19,769 nt of DNA from an uncultured Lautropia sp. (GTDB lineage Bacteria > Pseudomonadota > Gammaproteobacteria > Burkholderiales > Burkholderiaceae_E), in contig CALIXC010000087.1 of the NCBI GenBank assembly GCA_938046755.1, positions 1 to 19,769 on the forward strand. Reading direction: 5' to 3'. The notes under the pieces were generated by a model. That model did not search any database, had not been told where the DNA came from, and saw nothing but the letters and a program-made list of their open reading frames with translations. A program made the position numbers and the translations under genes. Positions 1 through 7,067 of this stretch are shown one piece after another (positions within the stretch are counted from its first letter, which is position 1; every line of letters starts with the position of its first letter).

Positions 1-1
1 G

Positions 2-316
2 GGCGTTGGGGACGAGGCATCCGGCGTGGGCGAAGCGGTTCCGCCCGGTCTGGATGCCGCAACCTGGGCGGCAGCCGTGGCCCGGCAGCCGTTTGCCGGC
101 CAGTCGATCGTCGTTACCGGCACGCTGGAACATCTCAGCCGCGACCAGGCGGAGGCGATGATCCGCGCGCTGGGCGGCAAGTCCGCCGGTTCGGTCTCGG
201 GACGCACCGCCTTCGTCGTAGCCGGAGAGAATGCCGGCTCGAAACTCACCAAGGCCCGAAGTCTGGGAATCTCCGTTCTTGCAGAAGCAGATTTTTTCAA
301 CAAAATCGGTAATTGA
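2..316 (+). CDS. ligA: NAD-dependent DNA ligase LigA, C-terminal BRCT domain (5' truncated by window edge)
   Basis: Only about the last 104 residues are in the window. The reading frame is open from the left edge to the TGA at 314-316. The visible part is a BRCT domain: FAGQSIVVTGTLEHLSRDQA, then the ALGGK turn, a VSGRTAFVVAGENAGSKLTKA stretch, and a final ADFF. This is the usual C-terminal module of bacterial LigA, which seals nicks in DNA during replication and repair using NAD+. The catalytic adenylation, OB-fold, zinc and HhH parts lie upstream and cannot be checked. galU begins 2 nt after the stop, suggesting cotranscription. BRCT domains also occur in other proteins, but the position at the extreme C-terminus and the G-S-K-L-x-K-A spacing fit LigA well. 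A short Gly/Ala/Pro-rich linker precedes the domain. Confidence 0.9.
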   Translation, partial: GVGDEASGVGEAVPPGLDAATWAAAVARQPFAGQSIVVTGTLEHLSRDQAEAMIRALGGKSAGSVSGRTAFVVAGENAGSKLTKARSLGISVLAEADFFNKIGN

Positions 317-318
317 TC

Positions 319-1221
319 ATGGCCAACAACCGCGTTCGCAAAGCTGTATTCCCTGTCGCCGGGCTGGGTACCCGCTTCCTTCCCGCCACCAAGGCGCAGC
401 CCAAAGAGATGCTGCCGATCGTCGACCGACCGCTGATCCAGTATGCGGTGGAAGAGGCAGCGGCTGCCGGCATCACCGAGATGATCTTCATCACCGGGCG
501 CAACAAGCGCAGCATCGAGGATCACTTCGACAAGGCCTATGAGCTGGAATCCGAGCTGCAGGCCAAAGGCAAGGACAAGCTGCTGGAAACCGTCAAGGAA
601 TCGCTGCCCAGTGGCGTGAACTGTGTCTACATCCGTCAGGCCGAGCCGCTGGGCCTGGGGCACGCGGTGCTGTGTGCCCGCGAGGTGGTGGGCAACGAGC
701 CCTTCGCCATCCTGCTGGCTGATGACTTGATGCAGCCGGCCCCTGGTGGTGCTCCGGTGCTGAAGCAGATGGTCGACCTGCACAACCGCCAGCATGCCAG
801 CGTGCTGGCCGTGCAGGAAGTGCCGCGCGAGGAGACCAGCGCCTACGGTATCGTCTCCAGCACGCCGTGGGCCGAGCGCACCAGCCGCATCACCGGCATG
901 GTGGAAAAGCCGAAGCCCGAGGAGGCACCGTCCACACTGGCCGTCGTGGGTCGCTATCTGCTGTCGCCGATGATCTTTGATCACCTGACCAGCGTGAAGC
1001 CGGGCGCCGGTGGCGAAATCCAGCTCACCGATGCGCTGGCACAGCTCATCCATGACCAGCCGGTGCTGGCCTATGCCTTCGAGGGCCGCCGCTATGACTG
1101 CGGCTCGAAGATCGGTTACCTGGAAGCCACGGTCGAGCTGGGCCTGCAGCACCCCGAGGTCGGTGCCGAGTTCCGTGCCTTCCTGGAAGCGAAGGCGGCC
1201 GAGCTGGGTTTGGTGAAGTGA
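319..1221 (+). CDS. galU: UTP--glucose-1-phosphate uridylyltransferase
   Basis: The protein has 300 residues, the usual size of bacterial GalU (E. coli 302). It makes UDP-glucose from UTP and glucose-1-phosphate, for LPS core, exopolysaccharide and galactose metabolism, in the cytoplasm. The N-terminal nucleotide-binding loop reads GLGTRFLPATKAQPKEMLPI, followed by FITGRNKRSIEDHFD, the DD metal/UTP motif in LLADDLM, MVEKPKPEE, GAGGEIQLTDAL and the terminal YDCGSKIGYLEA. All are family hallmarks. I chose the ATG at 319. A TTG at 313 is in frame but overlaps the end of ligA, and neither start has a clear Shine-Dalgarno. The loop has KAQPKEMLP where many family members have KSxPKEMLP, a minor variation. 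The stop overlaps the next gene by 4 nt (GTGA), so the two are probably translationally coupled. Confidence 0.95.
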   Translation: MANNRVRKAVFPVAGLGTRFLPATKAQPKEMLPIVDRPLIQYAVEEAAAAGITEMIFITGRNKRSIEDHFDKAYELESELQAKGKDKLLETVKESLPSGVNCVYIRQAEPLGLGHAVLCAREVVGNEPFAILLADDLMQPAPGGAPVLKQMVDLHNRQHASVLAVQEVPREETSAYGIVSSTPWAERTSRITGMVEKPKPEEAPSTLAVVGRYLLSPMIFDHLTSVKPGAGGEIQLTDALAQLIHDQPVLAYAFEGRRYDCGSKIGYLEATVELGLQHPEVGAEFRAFLEAKAAELGLVK

Positions 1222-2123
1222 TCGACGGCATCGACGACAGCATGGCACCGGCGCTGGCTGCAGCCAGCACGCCGGTGGACCGGCCGGTGGTCGGCATCAT
1301 CGGCGGCAGTGGCCTGCTGAATCTGGCTGGGCTGGAAGACGTGCACCGCAAGGTGGCGCGCACGCCCTGGGGCCAGACGTCCGGTGCGCTGTCGTTCGGG
1401 CGGCTGGCCGGGGTGCCGGTGGTGTTCCTGGCGCGGCACGGCTACGGCCACACCATCGCGCCGCATGACATCAACTACCGGGCCAACGTCTGGGCGCTGC
1501 GCGAGGCCGGCGTGAAGGCCCTGATCGCCTGCTCGGCGGTGGGGGGCATTCGTGACGACCTGCTGCCGGGCACGCTGGTGGTACCTGATCAGATTATCGA
1601 CTACACCTGGGGGCGTGCTGTTAGCTACTTCAGTGGCGAAGACCAGCCCGTGGTGCACATCGATTTCAGCCATCCCTACGACGCCACGCTGCGTCGCCGG
1701 CTGATTGAGGCGGCGCAGGCCGTGGGGCAGCCGCTGGCGACTGACGGCTGCTATGGTTGCACCCAGGGGCCCCGCCTAGAAACGTTGGCCGAGGTGCGCC
1801 GCTACCGGCGCGATGGCTGCGACATGCTGGGCATGACGGCCATGCCCGAGGCGGCGCTGGCCCGTGAACTGGACCTGCCCTATGCGATGCTGGCGGCGGT
1901 GGCCAACCGCGCTGCCGGTCTGCCCGCAGGCCCGGCAGCCGGTGATGCCGGTCAGATAGGCCACCCGGGGCGCATCGTGCCGGACGTGGCCATTGCCCAG
2001 GCCAACGGCGGGGCGAAGGATGAAGCCCAGGATGATCTGGCGCTGCAGATCTCGGCCGCGCTCTCGGCTGCCATGCCCAAGCTGTTGAAGGTGCTGACGA
2101 GGGCCGTGACGCAGATGGCCTGA
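1218..2123 (+). CDS. S-methyl-5'-thioinosine / S-methyl-5'-thioadenosine phosphorylase family protein
   Basis: This is a purine nucleoside phosphorylase of the MTAP/MTIP group. It cleaves a methylthio-nucleoside with phosphate, giving a free purine base and methylthioribose-1-phosphate, for salvage of the polyamine and AdoMet by-product MTA. Visible motifs are GIIGGSG (residues 26-32), the phosphate-binding RHGYGHTIAPHDINYRAN, SAVGGI, IDYTWGR, IDFSHPYD and the substrate-site run CTQGPRLETLAEV, then GMTAMPEAALARELDLPYA. From memory these resemble Pseudomonas aeruginosa methylthioinosine phosphorylase closely, including an Asn just after the last block (VANRAAG), where adenine-specific MTAPs have an Asp-containing motif. 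Methylthioinosine is therefore the likelier substrate, though this needs an assay. At 301 residues it is longer than the roughly 245-residue relative. The extra length is a leader (ATG alternative at 1242) and an Ala/Gly-rich insert before the last helix. The GTG start overlaps the galU stop. Confidence 0.85.
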   Translation: MIDGIDDSMAPALAAASTPVDRPVVGIIGGSGLLNLAGLEDVHRKVARTPWGQTSGALSFGRLAGVPVVFLARHGYGHTIAPHDINYRANVWALREAGVKALIACSAVGGIRDDLLPGTLVVPDQIIDYTWGRAVSYFSGEDQPVVHIDFSHPYDATLRRRLIEAAQAVGQPLATDGCYGCTQGPRLETLAEVRRYRRDGCDMLGMTAMPEAALARELDLPYAMLAAVANRAAGLPAGPAAGDAGQIGHPGRIVPDVAIAQANGGAKDEAQDDLALQISAALSAAMPKLLKVLTRAVTQMA

Positions 2124-2150
2124 AGCGGCCAGATCGTCCAGTCCTCGGAA

Positions 2151-2190
2151 GATACCCGCCCTGGGCCGATGTTGGCAGTGGGCGGGTATC
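2151..2190. terminator. Bidirectional hairpin terminator between convergent genes
   Basis: A perfect 11-bp inverted repeat (GATACCCGCCC at 2151-2161, complement at 2180-2190) encloses an 18-nt loop. It lies between the stop of the rightward phosphorylase gene (2123) and the stop of leftward glnD (2254). On the plus strand it is followed by GTTGTTT. On the other strand only a short T-pair follows, so termination may be stronger rightwards. Its position at a convergent junction is the main argument for a shared terminator. Confidence 0.65.
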
Positions 2191-2253
2191 GTTGTTTCCG
2201 GGACATGGATGCCCGCGTGGTAGGTGCCCGGGGGCAGCCGTAGCGGCCGGGAC

Positions 2254-4920
2254 CTACAGAATCTCCAGCAGTGCCTTTTCCAGCTTCAGCCGCTCGGCCT
2301 CGGAATGCAGGTTGTCGGATCGGATGGTGAAGCTGTCTTCGGCGCGCTCGCCCAGCGTGGCGATGCGTGCCCCGACGAGTTCCACGGCGTTGTTGGCCAG
2401 AATGCGCGCCAGATCGTACAGCAGCCCGGGGCGGTCGGTGGCCGTGATTGACAGCAGGTAGCGCTGGCCAGCCTCGTCGGGGCACAGGTCGATGCGCGGT
2501 GGCAGCGGAAAGGCACGCGAGCGACGCGACAGCCGGCTGGGGCCGGCGGGCTTGAGCTGTCCGGGCTCCAGGGGGGCATCGAGCAGACGGGTCAGTTCGG
2601 CTTCCAGACGGGCTCGCTGTTCGGGGGGCAGGCGGCGTTGGTCGGTCGTCATGACCTCGAAGCTGTCCAGTGCCATGCCGTGGCGGGTGGTATGCACGCG
2701 GGCCTCCAGAATGGAGAGCCGCTGCTGGTCGAAGAAGCGGCAAATGCGTGCGAAGAGCGCTGGCTTATCCACCGTGAAGATCAGGAACTCGATGCCGTCG
2801 CCGACGCCGCTGGCGCGGGTGTGCACGCTGGTGCGGCGTTCGTCGGCGTGCACATGCAGCATCTCGGTGTGCCAGGCCAGGTCCTGCGGGTCATGGCGCA
2901 GGAAGTAGCCGATATCCAGCGTGTTCCAGAAGACCTGGTAGGCGTCGTCGGGAATGCCGCGTTCGCGCAGGAGCCCGGCGGCGGCCTGGCGGCGCACATC
3001 CATCTGCGTGGCGGGGCGGGACGTGTGGCCGTTGAGATGCGCCAGCGTGGCCCTGTACAGGTCTTCCAGCAGCTTACCCTTCCAGGCGTTCCAGACACGG
3101 GCGCTGGTGCCGCGGATGTCGGCCACGGTCAGCAAGTACAGGGCGGTGAGTCGGCGGGGCGTCTGCACCCGCTGGGCGAACTCGGCAATCACCTCGGGAT
3201 CGGCCAGGTCGCGTTTTTGGGCGGTCATCGACATGGTGAGGTGCTCGCGCACCAGAAAGCCCAAGAGCCGCTGGTCATCGTCGGTGATGCCGTGGGTGCG
3301 GCAGAAGCGCAGCACGTCGCGCTCGCCCAGCTTCGAGTGGTCGCCGCCGCGCCCCTTGGCGATGTCATGAAAGAGCGCCGCCACGATCAGCAGCCAGGGC
3401 GATTCGAAATCGCTCATCAGCTGGCTGCAGAACGGGTACTCGTGCACGTGCTCGGCCATCATGAAGCGGCGTAGGTTGCGCACCACCATCAGCGTGTGCT
3501 GGTCGACCGTGTAGACGTGGAAGAGATCATGCTGCATGCGGCCCACGATGTGCCGGAAGGGCGCAAGGTAGCGCCCCAGCACCGACCACTGGTTCATCAG
3601 CCGCAGCGTGTGGGTGATGCCCGGCGGGGTCTGCAGGATGGCCAAGAAGCAGGCGCGGTTGATCGGGTCGTGCCGGTAGGCGCCGTCGATGCGGAAGCGC
3701 GCATGCCAGAGGGCGCGCAGCGTGCGCACCGTCATGCCGTTCAGCGAGCGGTTCTGCTGCAGCACGCGGAAGGCGCGCAGGATCAGCTGGGGATCGCGCT
3801 CGAAGTCCTGCGGGTCACGCAGGTCCAGCTGGTCGTCGATCTGGTCGAAATGGTCGTCCAGCCGCTGGGCCGGCCCTGGATGCTGGCGCAGCAGGCGGAT
3901 TTCCAGCGATTGCACCAGCAGCGTGCTCAGCTGCGTGATGCCCTTGGCCGCCAGGTAGTACTGCTGCATCAGCTTTTCCGACAGCGTGCGCGGGCCTTCC
4001 CCCTTCAGGTGCATGGCCTGGGCCACGGCGGGCTGCAGGTCGAAGATCAGCCGATCCTCGCGCCGGCCCGACAGGATGTGCAGCCAGGCGCGGATGCGCT
4101 TGAGAAGCCGCTCGTAGCGCTGCAGCTGGCTGGCTTCCAGCGGTTCGATGACGCCGGCGCGCACCAGCGAGACCCACGCCTGACCGAAGCCGGCGGCGCG
4201 GCTGATCCACGCCACCACCTGCAGGTCGCGCAGGGCACCGGGGCTTTCCTTGCAGTTGGGCTCCAGGCTGTAGGGGGTGTCCTCGTACTTCTGGTGCCGC
4301 TGCCGCATCTCCAGCAGCTTGTCGCGCAGAAAGAGCGGTAGCTGCAGCTGGCCGGCCATGGCCTCGCTCAGCTGGCGCGCAGCCCGCCGGTGGCCGGTGA
4401 GCTGGCGGCGCTCCAGCAGTGCCGTCATCGTGGTGATGTCTTCGTGGGCGGCTTGGGCGCACTGAGCGGGCGTGCGCACGCTGTGGCCGATTTCCAGACC
4501 GATGTCCCAGCAGGCGCCGATGAAGCGCTCGATGCAGGCGATGGTGTCGTCGGACAGGGTAGGGACGGGCGATGCTGTCGATGTGTCGGCCGTGGCGCTG
4601 GCGGGCGTGTCGTTGTGTGCGCTGGCGGATGGGCTGTCGGCCGTGGAAGCCTGGGGTGCCGGCGCGTCGACGTCCGAGGTGGACATTGCCGTTTCACGGC
4701 TCTGCAAGCGCTCGGGCGCCAGCAGCAGCAGGTCCACGTCGGAGGCAGGCTGCAGTTCGCCGTGGCCGTAGCCGCCCACCGCGAACAGCGCCCAGTCGGG
4801 CGGCATGCCGGCCAGCTTCCAGAGCTTCTGCAGCAAATGGTCGGTGTCACGGGCCAGCCCGTGCAACAGCAGTCCGATGCGCTGGTCAGCGCGGAAGCGC
4901 TCGATGCGCGCCGTGCGCAT
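2254..4920 (-). CDS. glnD: Bifunctional [protein-PII] uridylyltransferase / uridylyl-removing enzyme
   Basis: GlnD senses glutamine and adds UMP to, or removes it from, PII proteins, setting nitrogen control. Domains in order (numbered from the ATG at 4920, 888 aa; E. coli 890): nucleotidyltransferase motif GGYGHGELQPASDVDLLLL (about 49-67, metal Asp61 and Asp63); LEIGHSVRT; HD hydrolase motif ALFHDIAKGRGGDHSKLGE (His518-Asp519); first ACT domain from about 710; second ACT domain from about 820, with TDRPGLLYDLARIL, to the C-terminus. The frame is also open to an ATG at 5052, which would overlap map by 91 nt with no Shine-Dalgarno. The ATG at 4920 has GAGGAG 9 nt upstream and leaves a 41-nt gap after map. 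However, the intervening residues resemble the N-terminal helix of related proteins as I recall them, so the start is not settled. A low-complexity Ala/Ser/Thr/Pro insert of about 45 residues interrupts the nucleotidyltransferase domain (see findings). Confidence 0.93.
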   Translation of the reverse strand: MRTARIERFRADQRIGLLLHGLARDTDHLLQKLWKLAGMPPDWALFAVGGYGHGELQPASDVDLLLLAPERLQSRETAMSTSDVDAPAPQASTADSPSASAHNDTPASATADTSTASPVPTLSDDTIACIERFIGACWDIGLEIGHSVRTPAQCAQAAHEDITTMTALLERRQLTGHRRAARQLSEAMAGQLQLPLFLRDKLLEMRQRHQKYEDTPYSLEPNCKESPGALRDLQVVAWISRAAGFGQAWVSLVRAGVIEPLEASQLQRYERLLKRIRAWLHILSGRREDRLIFDLQPAVAQAMHLKGEGPRTLSEKLMQQYYLAAKGITQLSTLLVQSLEIRLLRQHPGPAQRLDDHFDQIDDQLDLRDPQDFERDPQLILRAFRVLQQNRSLNGMTVRTLRALWHARFRIDGAYRHDPINRACFLAILQTPPGITHTLRLMNQWSVLGRYLAPFRHIVGRMQHDLFHVYTVDQHTLMVVRNLRRFMMAEHVHEYPFCSQLMSDFESPWLLIVAALFHDIAKGRGGDHSKLGERDVLRFCRTHGITDDDQRLLGFLVREHLTMSMTAQKRDLADPEVIAEFAQRVQTPRRLTALYLLTVADIRGTSARVWNAWKGKLLEDLYRATLAHLNGHTSRPATQMDVRRQAAAGLLRERGIPDDAYQVFWNTLDIGYFLRHDPQDLAWHTEMLHVHADERRTSVHTRASGVGDGIEFLIFTVDKPALFARICRFFDQQRLSILEARVHTTRHGMALDSFEVMTTDQRRLPPEQRARLEAELTRLLDAPLEPGQLKPAGPSRLSRRSRAFPLPPRIDLCPDEAGQRYLLSITATDRPGLLYDLARILANNAVELVGARIATLGERAEDSFTIRSDNLHSEAERLKLEKALLEIL

Positions 4921-4961
4921 CCGTTCGCGCTCCTCGCGCAGGACGGCGATGGCGTCGGGCG

Positions 4962-5762
4962 TCAGGTCGGCAGTTCGGGTTTCGGCGGCGTGCCCGCCGA
5001 CACGGTCAGCACTTCGTAGCCGGTTGGTGTCACGCACAGCATGTGCTCCCATTGTGCCGACAGGCTGTGGTCCTTGGTGACGACCGTCCAGCCATCGGCC
5101 AGTTGGCGAATCTCGCGGCGTCCGGCGTTCAGCATCGGCTCGATGGTGAAGATCATGCCGGGCTCCAGCTTCGGGCCGGTGCCGGGGCGCCCGTAGTGCA
5201 GCACCTGGGGATCCTCATGGAAGTTGCGGCCGATGCCGTGGCCGCAGAACTCGCGCACGATGGAAAAGCCCTGCTTCTCGGCGTAGGTCTGGATGACATG
5301 GCCGATGTCGCCGAGCCGTGCACCGGGCCGTACCTGCTCGATGCCCAGCCACAGGCATTGCCAGGTGACATCCACCAGACGCTTGGCCAGCACCGAGGGC
5401 TGGCCGATCATGAACATGCGGCTGGTGTCGCCATGAAAGCCGTCCTTAATCACCGTCACGTCGATGTTGAGGATGTCGCCGTTCTTCAGCTTGCGGTCGC
5501 CGGGGATGCCGTGGCAGATCTGGTGGTTGATCGACGTGCAGATCGACTTGGGGTAGGGCGAATGGCCGGGCGGCGCGTAATTGAGTGGCGCGGGGATCGT
5601 GCCCTGCACGTCGGTCATGTAGGCGTGGCAGAGCCGGTCCAGCTCCTCGGTGGTGGTGCCCGCCACCACGAAGGGGGTGATGTAGTCCAGAAGCTCGGCC
5701 GCCAGCCGGCCGGCAACGCGCATTTTCTCGATTTCTTCCGGGGTCTTGATTCTGATGGACAT
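4962..5762 (-). CDS. map: Methionine aminopeptidase, type I
   Basis: The protein has 266 residues (E. coli 264). It removes the N-terminal Met from nascent proteins in the cytoplasm using a dinuclear metal site. The five ligands can be placed: two Asp in NIDVTVIKDGFHGDTSRMF, His in GHGIGRNFHEDP, Glu in FTIEPML and Glu in SAQWEHMLCV. The substrate-site His lies in NHQICHGIPGD. The start MSIRIKTPEEIEKMRVAGRLAAE is typical of the family, so the ATG at 5762 is preferred over the in-frame extension to 5912, whose residues look like translated non-coding DNA. No strong Shine-Dalgarno is visible. The gene is first in a leftward unit with glnD and divergent from rpsB, the usual betaproteobacterial arrangement. 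No membrane or signal segment is present. Confidence 0.95.
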   Translation of the reverse strand: MSIRIKTPEEIEKMRVAGRLAAELLDYITPFVVAGTTTEELDRLCHAYMTDVQGTIPAPLNYAPPGHSPYPKSICTSINHQICHGIPGDRKLKNGDILNIDVTVIKDGFHGDTSRMFMIGQPSVLAKRLVDVTWQCLWLGIEQVRPGARLGDIGHVIQTYAEKQGFSIVREFCGHGIGRNFHEDPQVLHYGRPGTGPKLEPGMIFTIEPMLNAGRREIRQLADGWTVVTKDHSLSAQWEHMLCVTPTGYEVLTVSAGTPPKPELPT

Positions 5763-6196
5763 GGTGGGGGGCAAGGCGGGATCAGGACTGCATGGTAACT
5801 GATTCGACGCCGCAGGGAGGGGCCGCCCGGTGCACGGGGGCTGACGGCCCCGGGGAGCCTGGCTGGCCTCCTGCCCGGTTCTGTGTTGCAATCTGCCGCA
5901 TCCCGATGCCATCTCCCGTCAGATGGCCTCGGCACGCGGGCGCATTGGATGCTAGAATCGCGGGCGCTGTCGGCTGTAGCCTCCCTTCCAGGTGGGGCCG
6001 GACACGGGCAGCATCCAGAAGGCCCCGGGTCGATGCGACTTCCGGTCGCCGCCGCGCCCTGCGGCACAGCGGCCCTCTGCCGCGGAACAAGGGTGCCCGT
6101 CCTGTCGGCCACACACCATTCACAGGCTGGCAGGTTCGGGTTGGTTCCGTGCTGGTCCCGGGGTATTGTCAACCCTGTATCGGAGTTTTCCCCTTC
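5763..6196. promoter_or_regulatory. Divergent intergenic region and rpsB mRNA leader
   Basis: This 434-nt stretch holds no convincing gene. It separates map (leftward) from rpsB (rightward). The map-proximal side is GC-rich without a clear promoter that I can defend. The rpsB-proximal half lies downstream of the promoter at 5929-5958 and would be transcribed as a leader of about 230 nt. Near its end GGGTTG (6138-6143) can pair with CAACCC (6170-6175), just before the rpsB ribosome-binding site. In E. coli the S2 protein represses its own mRNA through a structured leader. A similar role here is inference from position only. Confidence 0.55.
5929..5958 (+). promoter_or_regulatory. Putative sigma-70 promoter for rpsB-tsf
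   Basis: A -10 box TAGAAT (5953-5958, five of six consensus bases) is preceded, after an 18-bp spacer, by TCGGCA (5929-5934, four of six). Transcription would start near 5965, about 230 nt before rpsB. It is the best promoter-like match in the gap and lies where rpsB promoters are normally found. Confidence 0.5.
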
Positions 6197-6949
6197 ATGT
6201 CAGTCACCATTCGCCAGATGCTCGAAGCCGGTGTCCACTTCGGACACCAGACCCGGTTCTGGAACCCGCGCATGGCCCCCTACATCTTCGGCCATCGCAA
6301 CAAGATTCACATCATCAACCTGGAAAAGACCCTCGTCAAATACCAGGAAGCCACCCGCTACCTGCGTCAGCTGGCAGCCAATGGCGGCAACATCCTGTTC
6401 GTGGGCACCAAGCGCCAGTCGCGCGAGATCATTGCCGAAGAAGCTGCACGTGCCGGCATGCCCTACGTCGACGAGCGCTGGCTGGGCGGCATGCTCACCA
6501 ACTTCAAGACGGTCAAGGGCTCCATCAAGCGCCTGAAGGACATGGAACAGGCCGTGGAAGACGGCGCCCTGGACCAGATGACCAAGAAGGAAGCGCTGCT
6601 CTTCACCCGTGAGCTGGCCAAACTGACCTCCAGCCTGGGCGGCATCAAGGACCTGAACGGCCTGCCGGACGCGCTGTTCATCGTCGACGTCGGCTATCAC
6701 AAGATCGCCGTCACCGAGGCTCGCAAGCTGGGTGTACCCATCGTCGCCGTGGTCGACACCAACCACTCGCCCGAAGGTATCGACTACGTCATCCCGGGTA
6801 ACGATGACTCGGGTCGTGCTGTGCGCCTGTACGCCCGTGGCGTGGCCGACGCCATCCTGGAAGGCAAGGCTGCCCGCTTGCAGGAAACCGTCAAGGCTGC
6901 CACCGAGGAAGACGAGTTCGTCGAGGTCGGCACCGAGGAAGAGGCCTGA
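6197..6949 (+). CDS. rpsB: 30S ribosomal protein S2
   Basis: The protein has 250 residues, normal for bacterial S2 (E. coli 241). It opens MSVTIRQMLEAGVHFGHQTR and contains RFWNPRMAPYIFG, IHIINLEKT, the long FVGTKRQSREIIAEEA helix, ERWLGGMLTNFKT, the coiled-coil hairpin region KRLKDMEQ onwards, and the nucleotide-binding-like DALFIVDVGYHKIAVTEARKL and VVDTNHSPEGIDYVIPGNDD blocks. It ends in an acidic tail. S2 binds late in 30S assembly next to S1. The ATG at 6197 has GGAG 11 nt upstream; a longer in-frame ORF reaches further back, but its residues are leader sequence. It is probably autoregulated through the upstream leader and cotranscribed with tsf, 118 nt downstream. Confidence 0.97.
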   Translation: MSVTIRQMLEAGVHFGHQTRFWNPRMAPYIFGHRNKIHIINLEKTLVKYQEATRYLRQLAANGGNILFVGTKRQSREIIAEEAARAGMPYVDERWLGGMLTNFKTVKGSIKRLKDMEQAVEDGALDQMTKKEALLFTRELAKLTSSLGGIKDLNGLPDALFIVDVGYHKIAVTEARKLGVPIVAVVDTNHSPEGIDYVIPGNDDSGRAVRLYARGVADAILEGKAARLQETVKAATEEDEFVEVGTEEEA

Positions 6950-6955
6950 TCGGCC

Positions 6956-6990
6956 ACGACCGGCCGTCGGGCACAGCTCGGGCCGGTCGT
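6956..6990 (+). promoter_or_regulatory. rpsB-tsf intergenic hairpin 1
   Basis: A perfect 10-bp inverted repeat (ACGACCGGCC at 6956-6965; complement at 6981-6990) with a 15-nt loop starts 6 nt after the rpsB stop. No T-run follows, so it is not a classic intrinsic terminator. It could be an RNA-stability or attenuation element. Confidence 0.5.
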
Positions 6991-6994
6991 CAAG

Positions 6995-7028
6995 GACAGC
7001 CGGTGTCGCCTTGAGCGTCCCGGCTGTC
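6995..7028 (+). promoter_or_regulatory. rpsB-tsf intergenic hairpin 2
   Basis: A second perfect inverted repeat (GACAGCCGG at 6995-7003; complement at 7020-7028) has a 9-bp stem and a 16-nt loop. It begins 4 nt after hairpin 1 and ends 39 nt before the tsf start. It is followed by GTGCCATTTG, with no real T-run. Confidence 0.5.
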
Positions 7029-7067
7029 GTGCCATTTGAATTCAAGAACAGGAATAGAGAGAAAGAC

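Noticed and set aside
2638..4341. Rightward ORFs inside the glnD region (for example 2638-3474 and 3496-4341)
   Set aside because: These are opposite-strand frames of glnD, whose NT, HD and ACT motifs are all in the leftward frame.
5763..5912. N-terminal extension of map to an upstream start
   Set aside because: The extra residues show no similarity to Map, and the family start MSIRIKTPEEIEKM matches the ATG at 5762.
5792..6196. N-terminal extension of rpsB
   Set aside because: S2 starts at MSVTIRQML; the upstream frame is leader RNA with a promoter and a ribosome-binding site inside it.
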